Positions 26,630 through 37,936 of a stretch of 64,000 nucleotides of DNA are shown here, piece after piece. Position 1 is the stretch's first letter; each line of letters opens with the position of its first letter. The position numbers were made by a program, and so were the translations under genes. The notes below the pieces were generated by a model, which was not told where the DNA came from, ran no database searches, and saw only the letters and a program-made list of their open reading frames with translations. The stretch spans positions 8,625 to 72,624 of the forward strand of contig JAEYRD010000242.1 of assembly GCA_023435725.1 (NCBI GenBank). The letters are read 5' to 3'. Source of the stretch: Pseudomonadota bacterium (lineage in GTDB: Bacteria; Pseudomonadota; Alphaproteobacteria; Rhizobiales; Xanthobacteraceae).

Positions 26630-27553
26630 TCAGCTGGGGCCGAGGCTCTTCTTCAGGAGCGCGAACTGCTTTTTCAGCCGCGGGACTGCGAAGTCAGTGA
26701 AGGCGCGCACCTTTGGCACCGAGAGCCGACCCTGTGGACAGATCAGGTGAACCGGCATCTCCGGATCCTCGTCGCCGGCCAGCACGATCTTGAGCTCGCC
26801 CCGCGCTACCTGCTCGGCCACTTGATACGAGTACATCCGCGCCACGCCGCGCCCGGCGACGGCGGACGCCACGGCGGCGTAGGTGCTGCTGACGGTAAGG
26901 CGCGGGGTGAACTGGACCGTGCGGGGCACCGACGAGTTTTTCGACGGCTTGAACGTCCAAGAATTGGGAAGATGGGCCATCGCCACGACCTGATGCTTGG
27001 CCAGATCGCCGGGCTCCTCGATCCGCGGGTGCTGCTTGAGATAGCGCGGAGCCGCCACCACGACGCGGCGGACCTCACCAATCTTTGTCGCAACCATTGC
27101 CGAGTCCGCGAGGGGCGCGATCCGAAGCGCGATATCAATGCCCTCCTCGATCAGGTTGACGGACCTGTCGAACAGCAACAGCTTTGCCGATACCGTCGGA
27201 TAGGCGTCGAGAAACGCATCGAGGATCGGCCGCAGCACCATCTCGCCTGACACGACCGGCGCCGTGATCGTGAGCAGACCGCGCGGTGCTGCGCGCGGAC
27301 CGGCCGCGACGGCGTCGGCCTCCTCGAGCTCGGCGAGCACGCGGCGGCAGATCGCCACGTAGCGCTCGCCCTCCTCGCTCAGCTTGATCGACCGCGTCGT
27401 CCGATGCAGCAGCTCGGCACCGACCCGTTGCTCCAGGAAGGCGATGGCCCGGCTGACCGCTGCCGGCGAGCGGCCGAGCTTGCGACCCGCGGCCGCGAGG
27501 CTGCCCTCGTCCACCGCAAGGACGAACACCTTCATCGCATCCAGGCGATCCAT
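26630..27553 (-). CDS. LysR-family transcriptional regulator
   Basis: Encodes 307 residues from the ATG at 27553 (start fixed by the winged-helix pattern beginning 'MDRLDAMKVFVLAVDEGS'). The HTH region is 'SLAAAGRKLGRSPAAVSRAIAFLEQRVGAELLHRTTR' in position (about 17-54). The C-terminal part is the periplasmic-binding-protein-like effector domain with 'GEMVLRPILDAFLDAYPTVSAKLL'. It is divergent from the SDR/tautomerase/MFS operon over 211 bp, the standard arrangement for a LysR regulator and its target. The effector is unknown. Confidence 0.92.
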   Translation of the reverse strand: MDRLDAMKVFVLAVDEGSLAAAGRKLGRSPAAVSRAIAFLEQRVGAELLHRTTRSIKLSEEGERYVAICRRVLAELEEADAVAAGPRAAPRGLLTITAPVVSGEMVLRPILDAFLDAYPTVSAKLLLFDRSVNLIEEGIDIALRIAPLADSAMVATKIGEVRRVVVAAPRYLKQHPRIEEPGDLAKHQVVAMAHLPNSWTFKPSKNSSVPRTVQFTPRLTVSSTYAAVASAVAGRGVARMYSYQVAEQVARGELKIVLAGDEDPEMPVHLICPQGRLSVPKVRAFTDFAVPRLKKQFALLKKSLGPS

Positions 27554-27764
27554 GCTTCGCGCCACCCCGTGAAATTTCAGTCGCAAGCTAGGCGTTCGCC
27601 CCGGCCACGACAACCGCCGCAGGGCGTCGACCCGGCATTCGTTCGCGCCGCGAAAGAGTGTCTGCCGGTCAACGCGTATTCGCAGCCGGGCCGCCACGGC
27701 CTACCTCAGCGGGCAAGCCAGCCGCGGCTGGCGCAGGTTCTCAAGCCAACCACAGGAGCCCGTC

Positions 27765-28475
27765 ATGGGTATCGAGCAGAAGGTCGCCATCGTCACCGGT
27801 GCATCTCAGGGCATCGGCGCCGCCCTGGTCCAGGGCTTTCGTGATCGCAACTATCGCGTCGTCGCAACGGCGCGCTCCATCAAGCCGTCGAGCGACGATG
27901 ACGTGCTCGCGGTGCCCGGCGACATCGCCGACTGGACCACTGCCGAGCGCGTGGTCACGCAGGCCGTCGCCCGCTTCGGCCGGGTCGACACGCTGGTCAA
28001 CAATGCCGGCATCTTCGTCGCCAAGCCGTTCACGCAGTACACCGCCGAGGACTACGCCGCGGTGATGGGCATCAACGTCGCGGGCTTCTTCCGCCTGACG
28101 CAGCTCGCGATCGCCGAGATGGAGAAGCAGGGCTCGGGCCATGTCGTTCAGATCACGACGACCCTGGTCGACCAGGCCAATTCGAACGTGCCCTCGGTGC
28201 TGGCCTCGCTGAGCAAGGGCGGCCTCAACGCCGCAACGAAGTCGCTCGCGATCGAATACGCCAGGCGCGGCATCCGCGTGAACGCGGTTTCGCCCGGCAT
28301 CATCAAGTCGCCGATGCACCCCGTGGCGACGCACGCCCAGCTCGACGCGCTGCACCCAGTCGGCCACATGGGCGAGATGTCCGACATCGTCGATGCCGTG
28401 CTCTATCTCGAGCATGCGAGCTTCGTCACCGGCGAAATCCTGCATGTCGACGGCGGCCAGAGCGCCGGCCACTGA
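27765..28475 (+). CDS. Short-chain dehydrogenase/reductase family protein with non-canonical active site
   Basis: A 236-residue classical-type SDR. The cofactor motif TGASQGIG (11-18) and 'NNAGIF' (79-84) are intact. At the catalytic site the usual YxxxK reads A147-S-L-S-K151, so the general-acid Tyr is replaced by Ala while Lys is kept; the usual Ser region is 'QITTTLVDQ', with Thr. The C-terminal 'VNAVSPGIIKSPMHP' and 'FVTGEILHVDGGQSAGH' are normal. Either activity is lost or altered, or another residue substitutes. First gene of a likely operon (18 bp before the tautomerase gene), divergent from a LysR regulator. Confidence 0.85.
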   Translation: MGIEQKVAIVTGASQGIGAALVQGFRDRNYRVVATARSIKPSSDDDVLAVPGDIADWTTAERVVTQAVARFGRVDTLVNNAGIFVAKPFTQYTAEDYAAVMGINVAGFFRLTQLAIAEMEKQGSGHVVQITTTLVDQANSNVPSVLASLSKGGLNAATKSLAIEYARRGIRVNAVSPGIIKSPMHPVATHAQLDALHPVGHMGEMSDIVDAVLYLEHASFVTGEILHVDGGQSAGH

Positions 28476-28493
28476 GCGCCGAGGAGAGACGAG

Positions 28494-28730
28494 ATGCCCA
28501 TCGTCGCCATTCAAGTGACGCGCGAAGGAACGACACCGGGAGCGGGGTCGCTCACCGCGGAGGAGAAGGCCGCGCTGATCAAGGGATCGAGCCAGCTGCT
28601 GCTCGACGTGCTCGGCAAGCCGCTCGATTCCACCTTCGTCGTGATCGAGGAAGTCGACACCGACAATTGGGGCTGGGGCGGTTTGCCCGCGCTGGAATTC
28701 CGGCGCCGCCGCGCAGCCCAGGCCGGATGA
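28494..28730 (+). CDS. 4-oxalocrotonate tautomerase family protein
   Basis: A 78-residue member of the tautomerase superfamily. Pro2, the N-terminal catalytic base after Met removal, is present ('MPIVAIQVT'). The rest follows the beta-alpha-beta plan with 'LTAEEKAALIKGSSQLLLDVLGKPLDSTFVVIEEV'. It is slightly longer than the 62-residue archetype. Good RBS (GGAGAG). It sits between the SDR and an MFS gene and probably acts with them on a small carbonyl compound; substrate unknown. Confidence 0.88.
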   Translation: MPIVAIQVTREGTTPGAGSLTAEEKAALIKGSSQLLLDVLGKPLDSTFVVIEEVDTDNWGWGGLPALEFRRRRAAQAG

Positions 28731-28760
28731 TCCGCGCGCCATCGCGTGCAGGAGGATGAC

Positions 28761-30044
28761 ATGACCAACGCAGACACGAAGCAACACATCGAGACCCGGC
28801 CGCACCAGCGGCCGGAATCGGCCTCACGACCGGGGCAGACTTCTTCACAGCAAGCTTCTTCGCAGCGGACTTCTTCGCAACAGCAGACTTGGCGATATGC
28901 CGTGGCGGGCTTGTCGGCGTCCCTGGTGGGGCTTGGCCTCGCCCGCTTTTCCTACACGCCGCTGATCCCGGCCTTGATCGCAGCGAAGTGGTTCAGCGCG
29001 TCGGACGTCGTCTATCTCGGCGCGGCGAACCTTGCAGGCTATCTCGCCGGCGCGCTCGCGGCGCGGACCACAGCCACCCGGTTCGGCGCGGTTCGCGCGC
29101 TGCGGGCGACGATGCTCCTCGCCACCCTCTTTTTTTTCGCCAGCTCATCGCCGGTGTCGTTCACCTGGTTCTTCGCCTGGCGCTTCCTCTCCGGCCTCAC
29201 CGGCGGAATCATCATGGTGCTGGCGGCCTCCGTCATTCTGCCGCACACCTCGCCCGCCAGACGCGGCATCATCGGCGGCGTGATCTTTGCCGGCGTTGGC
29301 CTCGGCGTCGCAGCATCGGGCACGCTGGTCCCGCTATTGCTTCAGCAAGGCTTGCAGCAAAGCTGGTACGGCCTCGGCGTGCTCTCCACCATACTCACCC
29401 TCGCGAGCTGGTGGAACTGGCCTACTGAGGTGAAGGGGGATGCTGCGCCTTCGCATCCAGTGAAGCACCATCAAGCCTCGCTCGCCGTCCGTGCGCTGCT
29501 GCTCCAATACGGCCTCAACGCGGTGGCGCTGGTGCCGCATATGGTCTTCATCGTCGACTTCGTGGCGCGCGGCCTCGGCGAGGGCATTGCCGCGGGATCG
29601 CGCTACTGGGTGCTGTACGGCCTCGGCGCGATCGTGGGCCCGCTTCTCACAGGTCATCTCGGTGATAGATCCGGCTTCGGACCGGCCTTGCGCGCGGCTT
29701 TCCTGATCGAGGCGGGGGCCGTACTGCTTCCGACCGTCAGCACCGCGCCCCTTTCGCTGATCGTGTCGAGCGTCGTGGTCGGCGGCTTCACGCCGGGCAT
29801 CGTGCCGCTGGTGCTCGGGCGCATCCATGAGCTCGTCCCGCACTCTACCGAGCAGCAGCGCGCAACATGGAGCCACGCCACCACGAGCTTTGCGCTGTTC
29901 CAGGCGGCCGCCGCCTACGGCTTCTCCTGGATCTATGCGCAGACCGGAGGCGACTATCCGGTCCTGTTCGCACTTGGTGGCGGCGCCGTGGTGCTTGCGC
30001 TCGCAATCGACCTTGCGCTCGCGCTCACAACCCGCAAGGCATAA
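28761..30044 (+). CDS. MFS transporter, YbfB/YjiJ-like
   Basis: Encodes 427 residues from the ATG at 28761, with AGGAGG upstream (28749-28755); an earlier in-frame start at 28746 would overlap this RBS. The first 43 residues are hydrophilic, with a Ser/Gln repeat (TSSQQASSQRTSSQQQ) coded by near-identical 15-bp units. Twelve TM segments follow, starting 'YAVAGLSASLVGLGLARFSYTPLIPALI', the TM1 pattern of YbfB/YjiJ-family permeases. Substrate unknown. Last gene of the SDR-tautomerase-MFS set, convergent with the monooxygenase gene at only 17 bp. Confidence 0.88.
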   Translation: MTNADTKQHIETRPHQRPESASRPGQTSSQQASSQRTSSQQQTWRYAVAGLSASLVGLGLARFSYTPLIPALIAAKWFSASDVVYLGAANLAGYLAGALAARTTATRFGAVRALRATMLLATLFFFASSSPVSFTWFFAWRFLSGLTGGIIMVLAASVILPHTSPARRGIIGGVIFAGVGLGVAASGTLVPLLLQQGLQQSWYGLGVLSTILTLASWWNWPTEVKGDAAPSHPVKHHQASLAVRALLLQYGLNAVALVPHMVFIVDFVARGLGEGIAAGSRYWVLYGLGAIVGPLLTGHLGDRSGFGPALRAAFLIEAGAVLLPTVSTAPLSLIVSSVVVGGFTPGIVPLVLGRIHELVPHSTEQQRATWSHATTSFALFQAAAAYGFSWIYAQTGGDYPVLFALGGGAVVLALAIDLALALTTRKA

Positions 30045-30061
30045 TTGCGGCAACGGCGCGA

Positions 30062-31522
<1,461 letters not shown>

Positions 31523-31629
31523 GGTTTCCTCCGCCGGAAACGATTGTCCGATCGGCGGCGCCATTCGTCAACTGGCAATCGCCTCCTGACACAACCGCAA
31601 CGAGACCGGCAAGGCCGCCGCAAAAACAA

Positions 31630-31657
31630 CGAAGCCCCGGATCGCTCCGGGGCTTCG
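31630..31657. terminator. Rho-independent terminator-like hairpin
   Basis: A perfect 12-bp GC-rich stem (cgaagccccgga / tccggggcttcg) with a 4-base loop lies 27 bp past the ahcY stop. It probably ends the metK-ahcY transcript. The T-run is short. Confidence 0.75.
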
Positions 31658-31683
31658 TGTCGATCGTCGATCGAATTCAGGTC

Positions 31684-33105
31684 TCAGTAGCGGTAGTGGT
31701 CCGACTTGTACGGACCTTCCTGCTTCACGCCGATATAATCGGCCTGGTCCTTGCGCAGCTCGGTGAGCTTGACGCCGATCTTGGCGAGGTGCAGGCGCGC
31801 GACCTTCTCGTCGAGCGTCTTCGGCAGCACGTAGACCTTCTTCTCGTACTTGCCGTCCTTGTTATTGGCCCAGAGTTCGATCTGCGCCAGCGTCTGGTTG
31901 GTGAAGGACGCCGACATCACGAAGCTCGGATGCCCCATGGCGTTACCGAGGTTCACGAGGCGGCCTTCCGACAGCATGATGATGCGGTGCTTGTCGGGGA
32001 ACTCGATCTCGTCGACCTGCGGCTTGATGTTGGTCCACTTCAGATTGCGCAGAGACGCGATCTGGATCTCGTTGTCGAAGTGGCCGATGTTGCAGACGAT
32101 GGCGCGATCCTTCATCGCGCGCATGTGTTCGATGGTGATGATGTCCTTGTTGCCGGTCGCGGTGACGAAGATGTCGGCGCGGGGCGCGGCGTCTTCCATC
32201 GTGACGACCTCGTAGCCTTCCATCGCGGCCTGGAGCGCGCAGATCGGATCGACTTCCGACACCATCACGCGGCAACCGGCCTGGCGCAGCGAAGCGGCCG
32301 ACCCCTTGCCGACGTCGCCGAAGCCGGCGACCATCGCGACCTTGCCCGACAGCATCACGTCGGTGCCGCGGCGGATGCCGTCGACCAGCGATTCACGGCA
32401 GCCATAGAGGTTGTCGAACTTCGACTTGGTGACGCTGTCGTTGACGTTGATGGCGGGGAACAGCAACGTGCCCTTGTTCGCCATCTCGTAGAGGCGATGC
32501 ACGCCCGTGGTGGTCTCTTCCGAGACGCCCTTGATGTTCTTGGCGATCTCGCCGAAGTAGCCCTTCGGCTTCTCCTTGAGCAGGCGCTTGACCAGCGCGT
32601 AGAAGATCTCTTCTTCCTCGGAGCCCGGCTTGTCGAGGAAGGCGGTGTCGCCGTTCTCGGCGCGGACACCGGCATGCACCAGCATGGTGGCGTCGCCGCC
32701 GTCATCGAGGATCATGTTCGGCGTGCCGCCGCCATGCCAGTCGAACAGCTTTGCAGTGTAGTCCCAGTATTCGGTCAGCGTCTCGCCCTTGACGGCGAAG
32801 ACGGGAATGCCGGCGGCCGCGATCGCGGCGGCGGCGTGATCCTGCGTCGAATAGATGTTGCAGGAGACCCAGCGGATGTCGGCGCCGAGAGCGGCGAGCG
32901 TCTCGATCAGCACGGCAGTCTGGATCGTCATGTGCAGGGAGCCGGCGATGCGCGCGCCCTTCAGCGGCTGCTTCGGGCCGAACTCCTCGCGGGTGGCCAT
33001 CAGGCCGGGCATCTCGGTCTCGGCGAGCGAGATCTCCTTGCGGCCGAAATCGGCGAGCGAAATGTCCTTGACGATGTAATCGGTGAAGCCGGGCTTCGCG
33101 TTCAT
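31684..33105 (-). CDS. ahcY: Adenosylhomocysteinase
   Basis: A 473-residue S-adenosylhomocysteine hydrolase, the long proteobacterial form. It splits SAH into adenosine and homocysteine, removing the inhibitor of methyltransferases. Substrate-site segments 'AGSLHMTIQTAVLIETL' and 'WVSCNIYSTQDHAAAAI' are present, as is the tightly bound NAD motif 'VAGFGDVGKGSAASL' and 'TATGNKDIITIEHM'. The C-terminus 'KSDHYRY' is the family signature contributing to the neighbouring subunit's NAD site. It follows metK on the same strand; the 124-bp gap between them holds a palindromic repeat. The two enzymes are consecutive steps around SAM-dependent methylation. Confidence 0.98.
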   Translation of the reverse strand: MNAKPGFTDYIVKDISLADFGRKEISLAETEMPGLMATREEFGPKQPLKGARIAGSLHMTIQTAVLIETLAALGADIRWVSCNIYSTQDHAAAAIAAAGIPVFAVKGETLTEYWDYTAKLFDWHGGGTPNMILDDGGDATMLVHAGVRAENGDTAFLDKPGSEEEEIFYALVKRLLKEKPKGYFGEIAKNIKGVSEETTTGVHRLYEMANKGTLLFPAINVNDSVTKSKFDNLYGCRESLVDGIRRGTDVMLSGKVAMVAGFGDVGKGSAASLRQAGCRVMVSEVDPICALQAAMEGYEVVTMEDAAPRADIFVTATGNKDIITIEHMRAMKDRAIVCNIGHFDNEIQIASLRNLKWTNIKPQVDEIEFPDKHRIIMLSEGRLVNLGNAMGHPSFVMSASFTNQTLAQIELWANNKDGKYEKKVYVLPKTLDEKVARLHLAKIGVKLTELRKDQADYIGVKQEGPYKSDHYRY

Positions 33106-33130
33106 TGCGGAGGTTCCTGTTTGTTTAACT

Positions 33131-33222
33131 CGTCATTCCGGGACGCTCGCGAAACGAGCGAACCCGGAATCTGGCGATTCGAGATTCCGGGCTCGCCGCT
33201 GTCGCGGCGTCCCGGAATGACG
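33131..33222. repeat. Structured palindromic repeat, family 1 copy a
   Basis: Bases 33131-33145 (cgtcattccgggacg) are the exact inverse of 33208-33222. Inside the outer stem are three smaller hairpins: gctcg/cgagc (from about 33145), acccggaatct/agattccgggct in the middle, and cgccgc/gcggcg near the end, giving a cloverleaf-like shape. It lies between metK and ahcY inside one probable transcript. Related to 42471-42563. Confidence 0.8.
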
Positions 33223-33229
33223 CTGGCAA

Positions 33230-34426
<1,197 letters not shown>

Positions 34427-34487
34427 CAGTAACCCCTTGTCCCGCCACTAACCGGCGGTCGTTTGCGATGTTTAACCTTGGATTATG

Positions 34488-35843
34488 TCAATCACGCCGT
34501 CGCGAGATGACGTAGGACTCGTCGTAGAACCAGAGCCCGTTGTACTTTCGCAGCACGTCCCTGGCGGCATCCAGAGTGCGGCCGTTTTGAGTCATATCTG
34601 TCAATCGATCGTCCTCGATTTGAGCGACATACACCGCCGCATTCCACGCTGCAAAGGCCGTCGAGGTTCCGATGGTGCCCGTAACCTCGTTGGGCAGAGC
34701 TTCCATATCATACCTGAAGATCGAACGGTTATCCGCATAAGCATTAAAATTTAAGTCGCGGCCCAACGACCCAAGCTCGTACTTCACCGCGCGCAATAGC
34801 TCATGACGGCTGACCGAGAAAGGATTTTCTCCAGGCCAGATCGCCTGAATCATTTCCATGCCCGGATCACGACCATGGGAGTGAATACCGATCAGGCGCC
34901 CACCAGGCCGAAGCGCCCGTGCCAGGGGCGCGATGATCCGTTTTGCCCGAAAATTGACCGAGGACAGAGCGCGGTATGGCTGGGATGCAATAACGAGGTC
35001 GAAATTGGCCTCGGTCTGGCCCGGCCGCGGAATGGTCGAATCCAGCAGAAATCTGTGGTCCTCGCGATAGAGCACCAGCACGACGGGCCGCTCATACAGC
35101 GGCATCGCCGTGCGCGGGCTGATCGCGGCGCGCCAGTTCTGTTCCAGGAACGGCCGCAGCTCGGCGATCTGTTGCTCGAACTCTCCCGACGAGGCGCCCC
35201 GCAGCGGGACTTCGTGCCAGACGGTGGCCGCTGCCGCTGCCGGCGATGCCGGCGTCAGCCAGGGCGCCTCCGAGTAGAACATGTTGGTGAAGACGAACAC
35301 CGACGCCGGGTGCTCGAAAATGCGGTCCGGCACCTTCTCCAGCGTCAGGCGCAGGTCCTCGAGGCTGAGCTCCTTGCCGGCGACATAGAACGGCATGTGC
35401 GGATAGCGCTGGTGCGTGGCACGCAGCACCCGCGCCAGCACCGTGCCGTCGCCGACGCCCGCGTCGAATATCCGCAGTGCCGGCGGGCGCGGATGGATGG
35501 TGGCGAGCTCCAGCGCCACCCGGTCGGCGATGACCCGCTTCTCGCTGCAGGTGTGGACGAACAGCAGGTATTTCTGCCGGTTCTCGAAGAAACGGAAATT
35601 GCCGCGCGGATCGCGCTTCTCCGGGGGTACCTGAAGGCCCCGCGGCGGCGGCATGCCGCCGGTCATCGATGCGGCCATGTAGGCCTGGATCCGCTCCAGC
35701 GTGTCGATGGTGATGCGCTTTCCCTCGCGGAGGCGGTTCACCAGCTTCCCATCGTTCACCGCGCGCCGGCCAAACGTCGATTCCGCCATGTCTGCCTTGC
35801 GGCAGAACTCCGTGATTTGGCTGAGGATTTCGTCGTTTTTCAT
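34488..35843 (-). CDS. SAM-dependent methyltransferase-like protein with N-terminal HTH-like region
   Basis: Encodes 451 residues from the ATG at 35843; a longer open frame to 36047 is unsupported. The N-terminal ~70 residues look like a lambda-repressor-type HTH (ILSQITEFCRKADMAESTFG ... TIDTLERIQAYMA). The middle contains a class I methyltransferase motif I, 'LRIFDAGVGDGTVL', a post-I region, and later 'LRPGGRLIGIHSHG', the usual strand-5 loop. The combination suggests either a methyltransferase with its own DNA-binding element or a regulator that senses SAM; no catalytic target can be named. Its position directly upstream of metK and ahcY is suggestive of a methyl-cycle link. Possibly part of the same transcript. 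Confidence 0.75.
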   Translation of the reverse strand: MKNDEILSQITEFCRKADMAESTFGRRAVNDGKLVNRLREGKRITIDTLERIQAYMAASMTGGMPPPRGLQVPPEKRDPRGNFRFFENRQKYLLFVHTCSEKRVIADRVALELATIHPRPPALRIFDAGVGDGTVLARVLRATHQRYPHMPFYVAGKELSLEDLRLTLEKVPDRIFEHPASVFVFTNMFYSEAPWLTPASPAAAAATVWHEVPLRGASSGEFEQQIAELRPFLEQNWRAAISPRTAMPLYERPVVLVLYREDHRFLLDSTIPRPGQTEANFDLVIASQPYRALSSVNFRAKRIIAPLARALRPGGRLIGIHSHGRDPGMEMIQAIWPGENPFSVSRHELLRAVKYELGSLGRDLNFNAYADNRSIFRYDMEALPNEVTGTIGTSTAFAAWNAAVYVAQIEDDRLTDMTQNGRTLDAARDVLRKYNGLWFYDESYVISRRRD

Positions 35844-36007
35844 CGATGGGATGGCGGTGGGCAGAAGAGTTGGGAACTCCCTCCTAACAAATTCTGCCCA
35901 CTGAGGGAATACTAAACCCTGCTTTACCCCACGCCCGATGACGGCCGCGTGAACCCCGAGGTCCCGCCGGGCAACAAACAAGCACTTCTCCTGAAGGGAC
36001 AACCACC

Positions 36008-37726
36008 ATGCGCCGCCTGCTCGTCGCGCTCGCCCTGCTCGCCACAATCCTGTGGTCAGCGCCCGCCCTTGCTCAGACGCGCAGCCAGCTTGGGCCGCTC
36101 TGCACCACCGAGACCACGCCGGCGGACCAGATGGTCGACGCCTGCACCAAGATCATCGGGCTGAAGGCGTTCAAGGGCGCGCAGCTCGCGACGGTCTATT
36201 TCTGGCGTGCGGTGGGCTGGAACAAGAAGGGTGACTACGCCAAGGTCATCGTCGACACGACCGAAGCGATCCGGCTCCAGCCGAGCCAGGCGGTCTACAA
36301 TCTGCGGGGATCGGCCTATTACGACAAGGGCGACTACGACATCGCCATCACCGATTTCGACGACGCGCTGAAGCTCGGCCCGCCCAGCGGCATCATCTTC
36401 CACAACCGGGGCAACGCTTGGCGCGGCAAGCGCGACTACGCCAAGGCGATCGCCGACTACGACATGTCGATCAAGGCCGACCCGAAATCGGCCTTCTCGT
36501 TCCAGAACCGCGGCATCACGAAGGAGGCGCTCGGTGATCTCGACGGCGCGCTTGCCGACATCAACCAGGCGATCCGGCTCGACCCGACGCTGCCGCAGCC
36601 GCTGATCTACCGCACGCCGATCTGGCGCGCGAAGGGCGATCTCGACCGCGCGATTGCCGATGCCAGCGAAGCGATCCGGCTCGCCAGGGAGAAGCCGCCC
36701 GTCAACATCATGACGCCGCCGAACAGCGTGCTGATCTCCGCCTACATCCATCGTGCTCTGGCCTATGAGGCCAAGGGCGACTACGCGCATGCGAAGGACG
36801 ATTACAAGGCGACGCTCGCGATCGCGGCCTCCGACGCCGGCAGCAAGGCCAATCAGGCGACGGCAAAGGTGCGGCTCTCGCTGGTGACGGACGCAGCCAC
36901 GCCAATCCCGCGCGATGCGCCCTCGCCGACGACGCAACCGACGGCGGGCCCTGCTCCGCAGCAGACGGGCGCGGAACCTGCACCCTCGCCTGCACCGGCC
37001 GCCCGCGGCACGCGGATGGCGCTGATCATCGGCAACGGCGCATATGCCCATGTGAAGGCGCTGCCCAATCCGCCCAACGACGCGCGCGCCGTTGCGAAGA
37101 GCCTGCGCGACATCGGCTTCACGGTGTCCGAGGGCGTCGACCTCGACCGCGCCGCGATGCAGAAGATGACGCGCGACTTCCTGCGCGACGCGGCGCGGGC
37201 GCAGGTCGCCCTCGTCTACTATGCCGGCCACGGCGTCCAGGTTGACGGCCGCAACTATCTCATTCCCGTCGACGTGGAGCTGAAGGCCGGCAGCAGCATG
37301 ACGGAGGCGATGATCGACATGGATACGATCATGGCCGGCCTCGACGACCAGGTTCGGACCAACATCCTGATCTTCGATGCCTGCCGCAACAATCCGATGG
37401 CACAGCAGGTCGCCTCCGCCGGCAGCAATCGCGCGATCGAGGGCGCCTCGGGCCTCGCCGCGCCGACGAGCCTGGGTGCCGGCGCGACACTGGGCGCGGG
37501 CACGCTGATCGCCTTCGCGACCGCACCGGGCCAGGTTGCGCTCGACGGCGAAGGCGCCAATTCACCGTTCTCGGCCGCCCTCTCCCGTCATCTCGGCACA
37601 CCGGGCCTCGAAGTGCAGCAGATGCTCACGCGCGTGCGGGCCGAGGTCGTCTCGAGCACGAAGAACAAGCAGGTGCCGTGGTCGAACTCGTCGCTGCTCG
37701 GCGAAGTCTATCTGGCGGAGAAGTAA
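36008..37726 (+). CDS. Exported TPR and caspase-domain (peptidase C14, metacaspase-like) protein
   Basis: Encodes 572 residues. A clean signal peptide (MRRLLVALALLATILWSAPALAQ without the cleaved part, about 22 residues) directs export. Residues about 60-275 form five or six TPR-like helical repeats (e.g. 'AVYNLRGSAYYDKGDYDIAI', 'SFQNRGITKEALGDLDGA'). A Pro/Thr/Ala-rich linker (297-334) follows. The caspase-fold domain starts 'RMALIIGNGAYAHVKALPNP' (about 336) and has the catalytic dyad in 'YYAGHGVQ' (H408) and 'DACRNNP' (C459). Caspase-like peptidases of this type cleave after Arg or Lys. A periplasmic TPR-metacaspase may act in stress or protein quality control; the substrate is unknown. 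Monocistronic, divergent from the HTH-methyltransferase gene. Confidence 0.9.
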   Translation: MRRLLVALALLATILWSAPALAQTRSQLGPLCTTETTPADQMVDACTKIIGLKAFKGAQLATVYFWRAVGWNKKGDYAKVIVDTTEAIRLQPSQAVYNLRGSAYYDKGDYDIAITDFDDALKLGPPSGIIFHNRGNAWRGKRDYAKAIADYDMSIKADPKSAFSFQNRGITKEALGDLDGALADINQAIRLDPTLPQPLIYRTPIWRAKGDLDRAIADASEAIRLAREKPPVNIMTPPNSVLISAYIHRALAYEAKGDYAHAKDDYKATLAIAASDAGSKANQATAKVRLSLVTDAATPIPRDAPSPTTQPTAGPAPQQTGAEPAPSPAPAARGTRMALIIGNGAYAHVKALPNPPNDARAVAKSLRDIGFTVSEGVDLDRAAMQKMTRDFLRDAARAQVALVYYAGHGVQVDGRNYLIPVDVELKAGSSMTEAMIDMDTIMAGLDDQVRTNILIFDACRNNPMAQQVASAGSNRAIEGASGLAAPTSLGAGATLGAGTLIAFATAPGQVALDGEGANSPFSAALSRHLGTPGLEVQQMLTRVRAEVVSSTKNKQVPWSNSSLLGEVYLAEK

Positions 37727-37781
37727 GGGTGGCCCGCAGCGGCGTCTGTCAGGAGCGCGGCGCTACCGGCCACAGACTCGG

Positions 37782-37884
37782 TGTCATCGCCCGGCCCTGA
37801 CCGAGCGATCCAGTATTCCAGAGACAGCGAGAGATTCAGAGGAGCCGCGGCGTACTGGATTCCCCGCTTTCGCGGGGAATGACA
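37782..37884. repeat. Palindromic repeat, family 2 copy a
   Basis: A 103-bp element whose ends are inverted (tgtcat... / ...atgaca). It contains a perfect hairpin near its right end (ttccccgc/gcggggaa). Its reverse complement matches 55461-55583 in conserved blocks, e.g. 'atccagtacgccgcggc' and 'ctctggaatactgg'. It sits between convergent genes. Confidence 0.75.
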
Positions 37885-37936
37885 GCGAGAGTTTGGAGAG
37901 AGCTCGCCGTCACTCACGTCACCGACTGGGTGGGAC

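Noticed and set aside
34427..34487. Possible SAM riboswitch upstream of metK
   Set aside because: Only one small hairpin (34442-34458) is seen. The conserved cores of SAM-I, SAM-II and SAM/SAH classes are not recognisable.
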